Below, one piece after another: positions 42,250-51,387 of a stretch of 64,000 nucleotides of DNA (position 1 is its first letter; each line of letters starts with the position of its first letter). The stretch is from Cedecea selenatireducens. GTDB lineage: Bacteria; Pseudomonadota; Gammaproteobacteria; Enterobacterales; Enterobacteriaceae. The notes below the pieces were generated by a model. It was not told where the DNA came from. It made no database searches and was given only the letters and a program-made list of their open reading frames with translations. Where the stretch lies: the NCBI RefSeq assembly GCF_042138895.1, contig NZ_JBHIKW010000003.1:186001-250000 (forward strand), written 5' to 3'. The position numbers and the translations under genes are program-made.

Positions 42250-43547
42250 GGCTGTGGCCCCGCTCCCTGCTGTCCCGGCTGTTTCTCATCGTTCTCGTCG
42301 GCCTGCTGCTGGCTAACGGCCTGACCCTGGCGCTGACCACTCTTGAGCGAATGAACAGCGCCCGCAGCGTGATGCTGGATAACCTGCAAAACAACGTTTC
42401 CACCAGCGTGGCGATCCTCGACAAGCTACCGGCCAATGAGCGCCCCGCCTGGCTGGACAGGCTCGCCCGGGAAAATTATCACTATATTCTTGGCCCTGGT
42501 ACGCCAGGAAAGCCGCCTGCCGACGAACGTTCGAAAGATGCCATTGCTTCGCTGAAAGAGGCGCTGGGCGAGCGCTACAGGCTGACTTTCACCGCCATTC
42601 CCGGCATGCGTTCCCATATTCAGGCCCATTTGACGCTGGCCGACGGCTCGCCGCTGACCATCGACCTTACGCCGCGTATGCCGCCGATTGAAAGCTGGCT
42701 GCCGGTGGTGATTGCTATTCAGCTGGTGCTACTGGCGCTTTGTGCCTGGTTTGCCGTGCGCCAGGTGGTACTGCCGTTTACCCGCTTTACCCGCGCCGTT
42801 GAAGCGCTGGAGCCGGCCAGCACAAGTCCGACGGCGATGCAGGAAAGCGGCCCGATTGAGGTTGAACACGCGGCAAAAGCGTTTAACGCGATGCAGGCCA
42901 GGATCCAAGGGCACCTGAAAGAGCGCACTCAGATCCTGGCGTCTATTTCACATGACCTGCAGACGCCGATTACCCGCATGAAGCTTCGCCTTGAGATGAG
43001 CGATGAGCCGGAGCTGCGCGACAAACTGATGCAGGATTTGGATAACATGACGCATCTGGTCCGCGAGGGAATCGCCTATGCGCGGTCGTCAGAAAGCCTG
43101 GAAGAAACGCCGCAGCGCCTTGAGCTTCGGGCTTTTGTGGACAGCATTGCCTGCGACTATCAGGACGTCGGCAAAGCGGTGGCGTTTACTGCCCCGGAGG
43201 CGGCGCTTCCTCTTTCAACTCGCCCCCAGGCGCTGCGCCGCATCCTGACCAATCTGCTGGATAATGCGCTGAAGTTTGGCACCGCCGCTGACGTCAGCCT
43301 GAGCAAAGAAGCAAACCAGGTCACGCTGACGGTTACCGATAACGGCCCTGGGATCCCCGAAGAGGAGCTGGGCGCCGTGTTACAGCCTTTTTACCGCGTG
43401 GAAAGCTCCAGAAACCGCGACACCGGCGGCACCGGGCTTGGTCTGGCGATTGCCGCCCAGCTTGTCGGTCAGCTTGGTGGAAAGTTAACGCTCACCAACC
43501 AGCCGCAGGGCGGGCTGAAGGCCGGCATCACGCTGCCTGTCTTCTGA
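42246..43547 (+). CDS. EnvZ-like membrane sensor histidine kinase
   Basis: A 433-residue kinase with two transmembrane segments (about 10-32 and 152-172) around a periplasmic domain of about 120 residues. A HAMP region follows, then the dimerisation helix with His236 in SISHDLQTPITRMKL, and an ATPase domain with NLLDNALKFG, DNGPGIPEE and GGTGLGLAIA. The EnvZ-type H-box is clear, but the sensed signal is not. The overlap with the response regulator upstream shows the pair is co-translated. A DipZ-like redox protein follows 128 bp later and is a candidate target. Confidence 0.9.
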   Translation: MRLWPRSLLSRLFLIVLVGLLLANGLTLALTTLERMNSARSVMLDNLQNNVSTSVAILDKLPANERPAWLDRLARENYHYILGPGTPGKPPADERSKDAIASLKEALGERYRLTFTAIPGMRSHIQAHLTLADGSPLTIDLTPRMPPIESWLPVVIAIQLVLLALCAWFAVRQVVLPFTRFTRAVEALEPASTSPTAMQESGPIEVEHAAKAFNAMQARIQGHLKERTQILASISHDLQTPITRMKLRLEMSDEPELRDKLMQDLDNMTHLVREGIAYARSSESLEETPQRLELRAFVDSIACDYQDVGKAVAFTAPEAALPLSTRPQALRRILTNLLDNALKFGTAADVSLSKEANQVTLTVTDNGPGIPEEELGAVLQPFYRVESSRNRDTGGTGLGLAIAAQLVGQLGGKLTLTNQPQGGLKAGITLPVF

Positions 43548-43675
43548 TTGTATCGCTCTGTATGCGGCTAAGCGGCCGACAAACAAACTGACAATCAGGA
43601 CGGTTTTCCCACACATCACGAACACATCAGGCGGGTTAAATACCCAGAAATCATCCTGTAACCGTGAGGTGTGTT

Positions 43676-44866
43676 ATGCCCGTTCTGATTGCCTTTCTTG
43701 GCGGAATGCTCAGTTTATTAAGCCCCTGTACGCTGCCCGTCATTCCCCTGCTTTTCGCCGCATTTCGCGGTCAAAAACGCCAAATCATCGCCCTGCTTGC
43801 CGGCATGGTGGCCATGTTTACCGCCGTCGCTTTGCTGGTCGGCGCTGCCGGGGAGTGGATCGTGCAGGCCACGTTGGTTGGCCGCTGGATTGCGCTGGCG
43901 ATGCTGGCGCTTGCCGCGTTGACGCTCATCTTCCCCGTGCTTGCCGAACGCCTGATGCGGCCTGCGGTGCAATTGGGGAACGCTATCAATAACCAAAGCA
44001 ACCGCGCTCGCGGCATGCTGTCCGCTTTTTTGGCGGGGCTGGCGGTGGGGCTGCTCTGGTCTCCCTGCGCCGGACCGATTTTGGGGGCCATTCTCGGCAT
44101 CGGCCTGTCCGGCTCTTCGGCGGTAACCACCGGCCTGCTGCTGGCGGCCTACGGCAGCGGCTGCGCGCTGATGCTGGCGCTGCTGTGGTTCTGCGGTCAC
44201 CGGCTGCTGGCTCGCCTGCGTGAGAAAATGGCGCTGATGGCGCAGCTTCGGCGTGTGGCGGGCGTAGCGATGCTGGCCACCGTGGCGTTTATCGCCTCCG
44301 GCACCACGGCGGTGCTGCAAAATGCCAACGGCTTCGGCGCGAAGCTGGAGCAGCACCTGCTGGCGCTTTCCCCAACCGCTGCGTCAGCACCGAAGCTGCA
44401 GCCCATCGCGGATACCGCACCTACCAGCGCGATGCCGCCGCTTTCCGGAGGAACAGCCTGGATTAACAGCCCGCCGCTGACGCCAGAGGCGCTAAAAGGC
44501 AAAGTCGTGCTTATCGATTTTTGGACCTTCGACTGCATTAACTGCCAGCACGCGCTGCCGCACGTCCGCGAATGGGCCAACAAGTATAAAGATCAGGGCC
44601 TGGTGGTGATTGGTGTGCATACGCCGGAGTACCCTTGGGAGAAAGATCTCGATTCGGTGAAAAAGGCGGTGGGCAAATGGCAACTGCCTTACCCGGTCGT
44701 CACCGACAACAACTATCAGATCTGGAACGCCTTCGGTAACCAGTACTGGCCAGCCCATTATTATTTCGACGCTCGCGGACAGCTGCGCAATGCCTCCTTC
44801 GGCGAGGGCAACTACGAACAGCAAGAGCAGATTATTCAGAAGCTGCTGAAGGAGGCTCGCGCCTGA
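43676..44866 (+). CDS. DipZ-like fusion of CcdA-type membrane domain and thioredoxin domain
   Basis: A 396-residue inner-membrane protein. The N-terminal about 210 residues form a CcdA-like six-helix thiol conduit with the paired cysteines in SPCTLPV (Cys18) and SPCAGP (Cys131). After a linker (about 230-260), a periplasmic thioredoxin/TlpA domain with the active site FDCINC (Cys287, Cys290) follows. The fusion is like mycobacterial DipZ and relays electrons from cytosol to periplasmic disulfides. The start at 43676 is preferred, with GAGG about 8 bases before; a start four codons earlier is possible. Confidence 0.88.
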   Translation: MPVLIAFLGGMLSLLSPCTLPVIPLLFAAFRGQKRQIIALLAGMVAMFTAVALLVGAAGEWIVQATLVGRWIALAMLALAALTLIFPVLAERLMRPAVQLGNAINNQSNRARGMLSAFLAGLAVGLLWSPCAGPILGAILGIGLSGSSAVTTGLLLAAYGSGCALMLALLWFCGHRLLARLREKMALMAQLRRVAGVAMLATVAFIASGTTAVLQNANGFGAKLEQHLLALSPTAASAPKLQPIADTAPTSAMPPLSGGTAWINSPPLTPEALKGKVVLIDFWTFDCINCQHALPHVREWANKYKDQGLVVIGVHTPEYPWEKDLDSVKKAVGKWQLPYPVVTDNNYQIWNAFGNQYWPAHYYFDARGQLRNASFGEGNYEQQEQIIQKLLKEARA

Positions 44867-44981
44867 TTTTGCCTTCGGGGAGGCGGGAATATGACTCTCA
44901 TCACATTCGCCGCACTCCCCTTTTCCCTTTTGCTCCGCGACGGCTAAATTAGAACTCATCCGACCACATAAAAATAATTCG

Positions 44982-45108
44982 TTACCCTGGATAATTCGAG
45001 TTGCAGGTAGGCGGCAAGTGAGTGAATCCCCAGGAGCTTACATAAAGTAAGTGACTGGGGTTCAGGAGTGCAGCCAACACCCCTGCAGCTTGAAGTATGA
45101 CGGGTATA
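44982..45108. repeat. ERIC element (complete, 127 bp)
   Basis: The central core GTGAATCCCCAGGAGCTTAC and AAGTAAGTGACTGGGG are the sequences targeted by the standard ERIC1R and ERIC2 primers. The ends are imperfect inverted repeats (TTACCCTGGATAATTCGAGT on the left, ACTTGAAGTATGACGGGTAT-like on the right after inversion). The length of about 127 bp agrees with a full enterobacterial repetitive intergenic consensus element. It lies between the DipZ-like gene and fadH. Confidence 0.9.
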
Positions 45109-45124
45109 CATTTTGGAACCGATT

Positions 45125-47143
45125 ATGAGCTACTCGTCGCTGCTTGCCCCGCTGGATCTTGGCTTCACCACTTTGAAAAACCGCGTGCTGATGGGCTCGA
45201 TGCACACCGGGCTGGAAGAGCTGCCGGACGGCGCTGAGCGCCTCGCGGCTTTCTATGCCGAGCGTGCCCGCCACGGCGTGGCGCTGATTGTCACCGGCGG
45301 GATTGCCCCTTCGGCCTCCGGCGTGACCATCGCCCACGGTGCGGTGCTGAACGATAAATGCCAGCTGGCGCATCACCAGCTTGTGACCGATGCGGTTCAC
45401 CGTGAAGGCGGCAAAATTGCCCTGCAGATCCTGCATACCGGCCGCTACAGCTATCAGCCTAAGCTGGTCGCGCCTTCGGCCATTCAGGCGCCGATCAACC
45501 CGTTTAAACCTCACGAGCTGAGCCACGAAGAAGTCTTAACGCTGATTGAGGACTTCGCCCACTGCGCGAGCCTTGCGCGGGAAGCCGGGTATGACGGCGT
45601 GGAGGTCATGGGTTCGGAAGGCTATCTGATTAACCAGTTTTTAGCGGTGCGGACTAACCAGCGCGACGACGAATGGGGCGGTGACTACGAGCGCAGAATG
45701 CGCTTTGCCGTTGAGGTCGTCCGTGCCGTGCGGGAACGGGTTGGCAAAGAATTTATTATTATCTATCGCCTGTCGCTGCTCGACCTGGTGGAAGGCGGCG
45801 GCAACTTTGACCAGGCCGTGACGCTCGCCAAAGCGATAGAAAAAGCGGGCGCGACGCTAATTAATACCGGCATCGGCTGGCATGAAGCCCGTATTCCTAC
45901 CATTGCTACATCCGTGCCGCGCGGCGCGTTTAGCTGGGTAACCAAAAAGCTGAAGGGCCACGTTGCGCTGCCGCTGGTGACGACCAACCGAATCAACACC
46001 CCGGAAACCGCCGAGCAAATTCTGGCCGACGGCGATGCGGATATGGTGTCGATGGCACGCCCTTTCCTCGCCGACCCTGAATTTGTCTCCAAGGCCGCCG
46101 CAAACCGGGCAGATGAAATCAATACCTGCATCGGCTGCAACCAGGCCTGCCTGGATCAGATTTTCGCCGGGAAAGTGACCTCCTGCCTGGTCAACCCGCG
46201 CGCCTGCCATGAAACCAAAATGCCCGTTGTGCCCTCGACGCAAACTAAGCGCATCGCGGTTGTTGGCGCAGGCCCTGCCGGGCTGGCCTTTGCGGTTAAC
46301 GCCGCCGCGCGCGGCCATAGCGTCACGCTGTTCGACGCCGGAGCGGAGATTGGTGGCCAGTTTAATATCGCCAAACAGATCCCCGGCAAAGAGGAGTTTT
46401 TCGAAACGCTGCGCTACTACCGCCGGATGCTGGACATCACCGGCGTGGACGTTCGCCTTAATCAATACATTGAGCCCGAGAAGCTGAGCGGCTACGACGA
46501 GGTGGTACTGGCCTGCGGCATTGAGCCGCGCCTGCCGGAGATTGAGGGCATCGGGCATCCGAAGGTGCTGAGCTATATCGACGTATTGCGCGACAAAGCG
46601 CCGGTGGGCAAGCGCGTGGCGGTGATTGGGGCGGGCGGCATTGGCTTTGATACCTCGATGTACCTGAGCCAGGAAGGGGCGTCCACCAGCCAGAGCATCG
46701 CCGAGTTCTGCGTGGAATGGGGGATTGATACCAGCCTGCAAACCTCTGGCGGCCTGCGCCCGGAAGGGCCGAATCTGCATAAAAGCCCGCGCAGTATTTT
46801 CCTGCTGCAGCGTAAAACCAGCAAGCCGGGCGAAGGCCTGGGCAAAACTACCGGCTGGATCCACCGCGCTACGTTGCTGGCTCGCGGCGTGAAAATGCTG
46901 GCGGGCGTAAGCTACGAACGCATTGACGATGCCGGGCTGCACATCACCATAGGCGGAGAGCCGCAGCTGCTGGAAGTGGATAACGTGATTATTTGTGCCG
47001 GGCAGAACCCGCGCCGCGAGCTGCAGGAGCCGCTACAGGCCATGGGCAAAACCGTGCATTTGATTGGCGGGGCCGATGTGGCAATGGAGCTGGATGCCCG
47101 ACGCGCTATCGCGCAGGGCACCCGTTTAGCGCTGGAGATTTAG
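45125..47143 (+). CDS. fadH: 2,4-dienoyl-CoA reductase FadH
   Basis: A 672-residue NADPH-dependent flavoenzyme for beta-oxidation of unsaturated fatty acids. It is of Old Yellow Enzyme type: an FMN TIM barrel (about 1-330), four Cys of a 4Fe-4S cluster (about 335-354; CIGCNQACLDQI and CLVNPRAC), then FAD-binding VVGAGPAGLAFA and an NADPH-binding GAGGIGFD. The start at 45125 gives MSYSSLLAPLDLGF. The stop overlaps the convergent rlmG stop by 4 bases. The ERIC element lies in its upstream region. Confidence 0.95.
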   Translation: MSYSSLLAPLDLGFTTLKNRVLMGSMHTGLEELPDGAERLAAFYAERARHGVALIVTGGIAPSASGVTIAHGAVLNDKCQLAHHQLVTDAVHREGGKIALQILHTGRYSYQPKLVAPSAIQAPINPFKPHELSHEEVLTLIEDFAHCASLAREAGYDGVEVMGSEGYLINQFLAVRTNQRDDEWGGDYERRMRFAVEVVRAVRERVGKEFIIIYRLSLLDLVEGGGNFDQAVTLAKAIEKAGATLINTGIGWHEARIPTIATSVPRGAFSWVTKKLKGHVALPLVTTNRINTPETAEQILADGDADMVSMARPFLADPEFVSKAAANRADEINTCIGCNQACLDQIFAGKVTSCLVNPRACHETKMPVVPSTQTKRIAVVGAGPAGLAFAVNAAARGHSVTLFDAGAEIGGQFNIAKQIPGKEEFFETLRYYRRMLDITGVDVRLNQYIEPEKLSGYDEVVLACGIEPRLPEIEGIGHPKVLSYIDVLRDKAPVGKRVAVIGAGGIGFDTSMYLSQEGASTSQSIAEFCVEWGIDTSLQTSGGLRPEGPNLHKSPRSIFLLQRKTSKPGEGLGKTTGWIHRATLLARGVKMLAGVSYERIDDAGLHITIGGEPQLLEVDNVIICAGQNPRRELQEPLQAMGKTVHLIGGADVAMELDARRAIAQGTRLALEI

Positions 47144-48276
47144 CTCCGACGGCCTAACTTCACCGCTTTGAGCACCACGAACTTGCTGTTCGTCGCAACC
47201 GTGGTGCAGTTACCGAAGATCTTCTTCAGCTTGCGGAAGTAGTCAAGGTGACGGTTGGCCACGATGTACAGCTCGCCGTTGATTTTCAGGCAGCGGCGAG
47301 CGTGGTGGAACATCTCCCACGCAATCTGATCGGTAAGCGCGTGCTGCTGGTGGAACGGCGGGTTGCACAGTACCGCATTGAAGCGGAACGGCTCCACGCC
47401 GGACAGCCCGTTATTGATCATAAACTCGCAGCGGTCGATATCGCCCGGCAGGTTGGTTTCAACGTTCAGGCGGCTGGACGCGACGGCCATCGGCGATTCG
47501 TCCACAAATACCACCTGCGCCAGCGGGTTTTTCTCCAGCAGCGTCAGGCCAATCACCCCGTTGCCACAGCCGAGATCGACAATCTCACCTTCCAGATCGG
47601 AGGGTAAATGCTCAAGGAAGAAACGTGCGCCGATATCCAGCCCGGTACGGGAGAAGACGTTCGCGTGGTTGTGAATGGTCCACTCTGTCCCTTCCAGCTT
47701 CCAGCTCAGCGTCTCCGGCGCGTCGGCCAGCGCCGGCTTAGTGACGGTCGGGTTAACCAGGCGCGCTTTTTTCCATGCAAGCGTGGTGGTGGTTGGCCCT
47801 AAAATCTTTTCAAACAGCTCAAGCGTAGAGTTGTGAATGTCACGCGCTTTCGCGCCCGCGATAATGCGGGTTTCCGGCGTCACCACTTTACGTAGCGCGC
47901 GCAGCTGCTGCTCAAGCAATGCCAGCGTTTTAGGAATTTTAATCAGCACCAGCCCCGGCGCCTGCGGGTAAGCCGCGGTGCTGTCGAGGAAGGTGACGCT
48001 GTTTTCCGGAATGTCGTTCTCGCGCAGGTTTTCACGCGTTGCCAGCTCGCTTAGGTACGAGTCGCCAATGCTGTATGGCTTGTGCTCGGCCAGCACGCAG
48101 GCCAGCGTACCGAACGTGTCGTTAAGAACGAGAACGGGGCCGACTGGCTCAAGTTCGTCTACCTGCTGCAACAGGTAGTCATCTGCCGCTTCCCACGCCT
48201 GCAGCGGGTTAACGTCGTCCGTTTCCGGAAAACGCTTCAGCGTCAGTGAACGAAAACCGTTGTCTAATTGGCTCAT
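47140..48276 (-). CDS. rlmG: 23S rRNA m2G1835 methyltransferase RlmG (YgjO)
   Basis: A 378-residue SAM-dependent methyltransferase that modifies the N2 of G1835 of 23S rRNA. It has the RlmC/G-type duplicated Rossmann arrangement, with the SAM motif EIVDLGCGNGVIGL and the catalytic NPPF motif (CNPPFHQQ). The start at 48276 is the ATG after GGAGGG. It is convergent with fadH and divergent from ygjP, as in E. coli. Confidence 0.95.
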   Translation of the reverse strand: MSQLDNGFRSLTLKRFPETDDVNPLQAWEAADDYLLQQVDELEPVGPVLVLNDTFGTLACVLAEHKPYSIGDSYLSELATRENLRENDIPENSVTFLDSTAAYPQAPGLVLIKIPKTLALLEQQLRALRKVVTPETRIIAGAKARDIHNSTLELFEKILGPTTTTLAWKKARLVNPTVTKPALADAPETLSWKLEGTEWTIHNHANVFSRTGLDIGARFFLEHLPSDLEGEIVDLGCGNGVIGLTLLEKNPLAQVVFVDESPMAVASSRLNVETNLPGDIDRCEFMINNGLSGVEPFRFNAVLCNPPFHQQHALTDQIAWEMFHHARRCLKINGELYIVANRHLDYFRKLKKIFGNCTTVATNSKFVVLKAVKLGRRS

Positions 48277-48360
48277 CGGCCCTCCTGGATGGTAAAGTTT
48301 GGTGATATCCCCATAGCGGGGGCGAGAGTATACCTTTTTTTCCCTCAACCTGAGACAAGC

Positions 48361-48861
48361 ATGAGCGAACTGATTTATTTAAGCGGTTATCCGGAGCATT
48401 TGCTCTCGCAGGTGCGCACCCTGATTCGCGAGCAGCGCCTCGGCGAAGTGCTGGAAAAGCGCTACCCGCAGGGGCACAACATCGCGACCGATAAAGCGCT
48501 TTATGCCTACACTCAGGAGTTGAAAAGCCAGTTTCTGCGCAACGCACCGCCGATAAATAAAGTCGCTTATGACAGCAAAATTCACGTGCTGAACAACGCG
48601 CTCGGGCTGCATACCGCCATTTCACGCGTGCAGGGCAATAAGCTGAAAGCCAAGGCGGAAATTCGCGTGGCGACGGTGTTTCGCACTGCGCCCGAAGCCT
48701 TTCTACGTATGATTGTGGTCCACGAGCTGGCGCATCTTAAGGAGAAGGATCACAACAAAGCGTTTTACTCCTTGTGCTGTCATATGGAACCGCAGTATCA
48801 CCAGTTAGAATTCGATACACGACTTTGGCTTACGCAGCTGGCGCTTAGCGGCGCGGCCTGA
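48361..48861 (+). CDS. ygjP: YgjP-family metal-dependent hydrolase
   Basis: A 166-residue protein of the YgjP/WLM-like metallopeptidase fold. The zinc motif HELAH (121-125, within MIVVHELAHLKEKDH) is intact and a third ligand likely lies in the following helix. The E. coli orthologue has been linked to UTP pyrophosphatase activity; that role is recalled, not shown by the sequence. The start at 48361 matches the conserved SELIYLSGYPEHLL. Confidence 0.88.
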   Translation: MSELIYLSGYPEHLLSQVRTLIREQRLGEVLEKRYPQGHNIATDKALYAYTQELKSQFLRNAPPINKVAYDSKIHVLNNALGLHTAISRVQGNKLKAKAEIRVATVFRTAPEAFLRMIVVHELAHLKEKDHNKAFYSLCCHMEPQYHQLEFDTRLWLTQLALSGAA

Positions 48862-48910
48862 TTAGCTCCCTGACTTATTGATTATCGACTTCCGGAGAAT
48901 GCACTCGTTT

Positions 48911-49909
48911 ATGATACGTTTCGCTGTGATTGGAACCAACTGGATAACCCGCCAGTTCGTGGATGCCGCCCATGAGAGCGGCAAATATAAGCTGACCGCG
49001 GTGTATTCCCGTAGCCTGGAGCAGGCGCAGGCCTTCGCCAACGATTACCCGGTCGAGCACCTGTTTACTTCGCTGGACGAGCTGGTGAAGAGCGATGTCA
49101 TCGACGCGGTGTACATCGCCAGCCCGAACTCGCTGCACGGCCCGCAGAGCCTGCTGTTCCTCAGCCACAAAAAACACGTTATCTGCGAGAAGCCGCTGGC
49201 GTCTAATCTTGCGGAAGTCGAAGCGGCTATCGCCTGCGCCCGTGAAAACCAGGTGGTGCTGTTCGAGGCGTTTAAAACCGCCAGCCTGCCAAACTTTATC
49301 GCGCTGCAGCAGGCGCTGCCGAAGGTGGGGAAAATCCGTAAGGTGCTGCTCAACTACTGCCAGTATTCTTCGCGCTACCAGCGCTACCTGGACGGTGAAA
49401 ACCCAAACACCTTTAATCCGGCGTTTTCCAACGGCTCCATCATGGACATCGGCTTCTACGTGCTGGCCTCGGCGGCTGCATTGTGGGGTGAACCGCACTC
49501 CGTTCACGCCACGGCTTCCCTGCTGGACAGCGGCGTGGACGCTCACGGCACCGTTCAGCTGAACTACGGCGATTTCGACGTCACCCTGATGCACTCCAAA
49601 GTGAGCGACTCGACGATCCCAAGCGAAATTCAGGGCGAAGCCGGTTCGCTGGTGATTGAAAAAATTTCCGAATGCCAGCGCGTCACATTTATTCCGCGCG
49701 GCGGCAAACCGCAGGATCTGACGCTGCCGCAGCATATCAATACTATGCTGTACGAAGCGGAGACGTTTGCCCGCCTGGTGGAAGAGAATGAGGTCAATCA
49801 CGCCGGGCTGGTGACATCGCGCATCACGTCGGCGCTGGCGACCGAAATTCGCCGCCAGACAGGGGTTAAGTTCCCGGCAGACGATGTGAGCCAGCAGGCC
49901 ACGGCATAA
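48911..49909 (+). CDS. ygjR: Gfo/Idh/MocA-family oxidoreductase YgjR
   Basis: A 332-residue NAD(P)-dependent oxidoreductase. The Rossmann N-terminus IRFAVIGTNWITRQFV, the CEKPLASN lysine motif and the C-terminal substrate domain (NGSIMDIGFYVLAS) are present, close to E. coli YgjR. The substrate is unknown. The ATG at 48911 is preferred; another in-frame ATG at 48899 is closer to the GGAG site but too close to it. E. coli ygjQ, between ygjP and ygjR, is absent here. Confidence 0.88.
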   Translation: MIRFAVIGTNWITRQFVDAAHESGKYKLTAVYSRSLEQAQAFANDYPVEHLFTSLDELVKSDVIDAVYIASPNSLHGPQSLLFLSHKKHVICEKPLASNLAEVEAAIACARENQVVLFEAFKTASLPNFIALQQALPKVGKIRKVLLNYCQYSSRYQRYLDGENPNTFNPAFSNGSIMDIGFYVLASAAALWGEPHSVHATASLLDSGVDAHGTVQLNYGDFDVTLMHSKVSDSTIPSEIQGEAGSLVIEKISECQRVTFIPRGGKPQDLTLPQHINTMLYEAETFARLVEENEVNHAGLVTSRITSALATEIRRQTGVKFPADDVSQQATA

Positions 49910-49974
49910 TGAATTTTGCAGAAAACCAGGTAACAAAATATTGACCAAAGCCGTTGCTTGTCATATTTTGTTAC

Positions 49975-50140
49975 CTGCAAAGGGGAGTAACTTCATTGCC
50001 GGTTAATCGTCATTACGATGCGAAAGCATCCGGTTGCCGGGCGACGTTAAAACGTCGTAAGTGAGACCTTGCCGGAAGGCGAGATCCCTGTTGCAAGCGA
50101 AAGCGGCTGGCGTCTTCTGATGTTAGCCGTTTTTGTTTTC
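49975..50140 (+). ncRNA. alx 5' leader, yybP-ykoY Mn2+ riboswitch (PRE element)
   Basis: The 244-bp ygjR-alx gap contains the hallmark AAAGGGGAGTAACTT near 49977 and the aptamer core GAGACCTTGCCGGAAGGCGAG near 50067. A terminator-like hairpin (GGCTGGC with GTTAGCC, then TTTTTG) ends just before the alx ribosome site. This is the E. coli alx pH- and manganese-responsive leader. Regulation is by refolding between terminated or masked and open forms; the folding itself was not computed. Confidence 0.85.
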
Positions 50141-50153
50141 AAGGAATCTCATT

Positions 50154-51122
50154 ATGCATACTGTCGGTACTCCGCTGCTCTGGGGCAGCTTCGCCGTCGT
50201 GGTCGCCATCATGCTGGCGATCGATCTCCTGGTTCAGGGCCGCCGTGGCTCGCAAACCATGTCAATGAAACAGGCGGCCGTCTGGTCGCTGGTCTGGGTT
50301 TCACTTTCCCTGCTGTTTAACCTCGCCTTCTGGTGGTATCTCAGCGGCACCGCTGGCCGCGAAGTGGCGGACACTCAGGCGCTGGCCTTCCTCACCGGTT
50401 ATCTGATTGAAAAAGCCCTTGCGGTCGATAACGTCTTCGTCTGGCTGATGCTGTTCAGCTATTTTGCCGTGCCTGCCGCGCTGCAGCGGCGAGTGCTGGT
50501 CTACGGCGTGCTTGGCGCTATCGTGCTGAGAACCATCATGATCTTCGGCGGCAGCTGGCTGATTACCCAGTTCGAATGGCTGCTGTATGTGTTTGGCGCC
50601 TTCCTGCTGTTTACCGGGATTAAGATGGCGCTGGCGAAGGAAGATGACACCGGTATCGGCGACAAGCCGCTGGTGCGCTGGCTGCGCGGCCACCTGCGCA
50701 TGACCGATAAGATCGAGAACGAACGTTTCTTCGTCCGCCAGAACGGCCTGCTGTACGCTACGCCGCTGTTGCTGGTGCTGATTCTGGTGGAGCTGAGCGA
50801 CGTGATTTTCGCGGTAGACAGCATTCCGGCAATCTTCGCGGTGACCACCGATCCGTTCATCGTGCTGACGTCTAACCTGTTCGCCATCCTCGGCCTGCGC
50901 GCCATGTACTTCCTGCTGGCCGGCGTGGCAGAACGCTTCTCAATGCTGAAGTATGGCCTGTCGGTTATCCTGGTGTTTATCGGCATCAAGATGCTGATCG
51001 TCGATTTCTACCATATCCCAATCGCCGTTTCGCTGGGCGTGGTGGGCGGTATTCTGGCGGGTACGCTGATTATCAACGCCTGGGTAAACCACCGTAACGA
51101 CCAGAAGAAGCCGGCGGAGTAA
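50154..51122 (+). CDS. alx: TerC-family membrane protein Alx
   Basis: A 322-residue inner-membrane protein with about nine transmembrane segments. The TerC core FLTGYLIEKALAVDNVFVW and LSDVIFAVDSIPAIFAVT, with acidic residues in membrane helices, is intact. In E. coli Alx is induced at alkaline pH and by manganese through its leader RNA and exports Mn2+. The start at 50154 (MHTVGTPLLW) follows AAGGAA at the end of the riboswitch. Confidence 0.95.
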   Translation: MHTVGTPLLWGSFAVVVAIMLAIDLLVQGRRGSQTMSMKQAAVWSLVWVSLSLLFNLAFWWYLSGTAGREVADTQALAFLTGYLIEKALAVDNVFVWLMLFSYFAVPAALQRRVLVYGVLGAIVLRTIMIFGGSWLITQFEWLLYVFGAFLLFTGIKMALAKEDDTGIGDKPLVRWLRGHLRMTDKIENERFFVRQNGLLYATPLLLVLILVELSDVIFAVDSIPAIFAVTTDPFIVLTSNLFAILGLRAMYFLLAGVAERFSMLKYGLSVILVFIGIKMLIVDFYHIPIAVSLGVVGGILAGTLIINAWVNHRNDQKKPAE

Positions 51123-51136
51123 GCCAACATCTCACC

Positions 51137-51167
51137 GTAAAAAAGGGGCGTAATGCCCCTTTTTCAT
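51137..51167 (+). terminator. Terminator downstream of alx
   Basis: The stem AAAAGGGGC (51141-51149) with GCCCCTTTT (51155-51163) and a GTAAT loop is followed by further T residues. It separates alx from sstT. Confidence 0.85.
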
Positions 51168-51387
51168 TCTGGCAAACCGCCATCGTCCCAAATTGCTGAA
51201 TATGTCACATGAATGTTAATGATCAGTTGCGAAATCTAACGCTGAACGCAATTCCAGCTTGAAATGCTTTTTCCTTTACCGCTTTTCCTTATACTCAGCG
51301 GGCAAACACATTTTCTTACAACCGCCCAGACGCAGCCCACTGCGCACGCGGAACGGAACGACATCACTGACACACAGGAAGGTATTC

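Noticed and set aside
45857..46942. 361-codon frame antisense to fadH
   Set aside because: Same reason: a shadow of a well-conserved flavoenzyme.
48875..49948. 357-codon frame antisense to ygjR
   Set aside because: Covers a conserved Gfo/Idh/MocA oxidoreductase on the other strand; no start signal and no family match.
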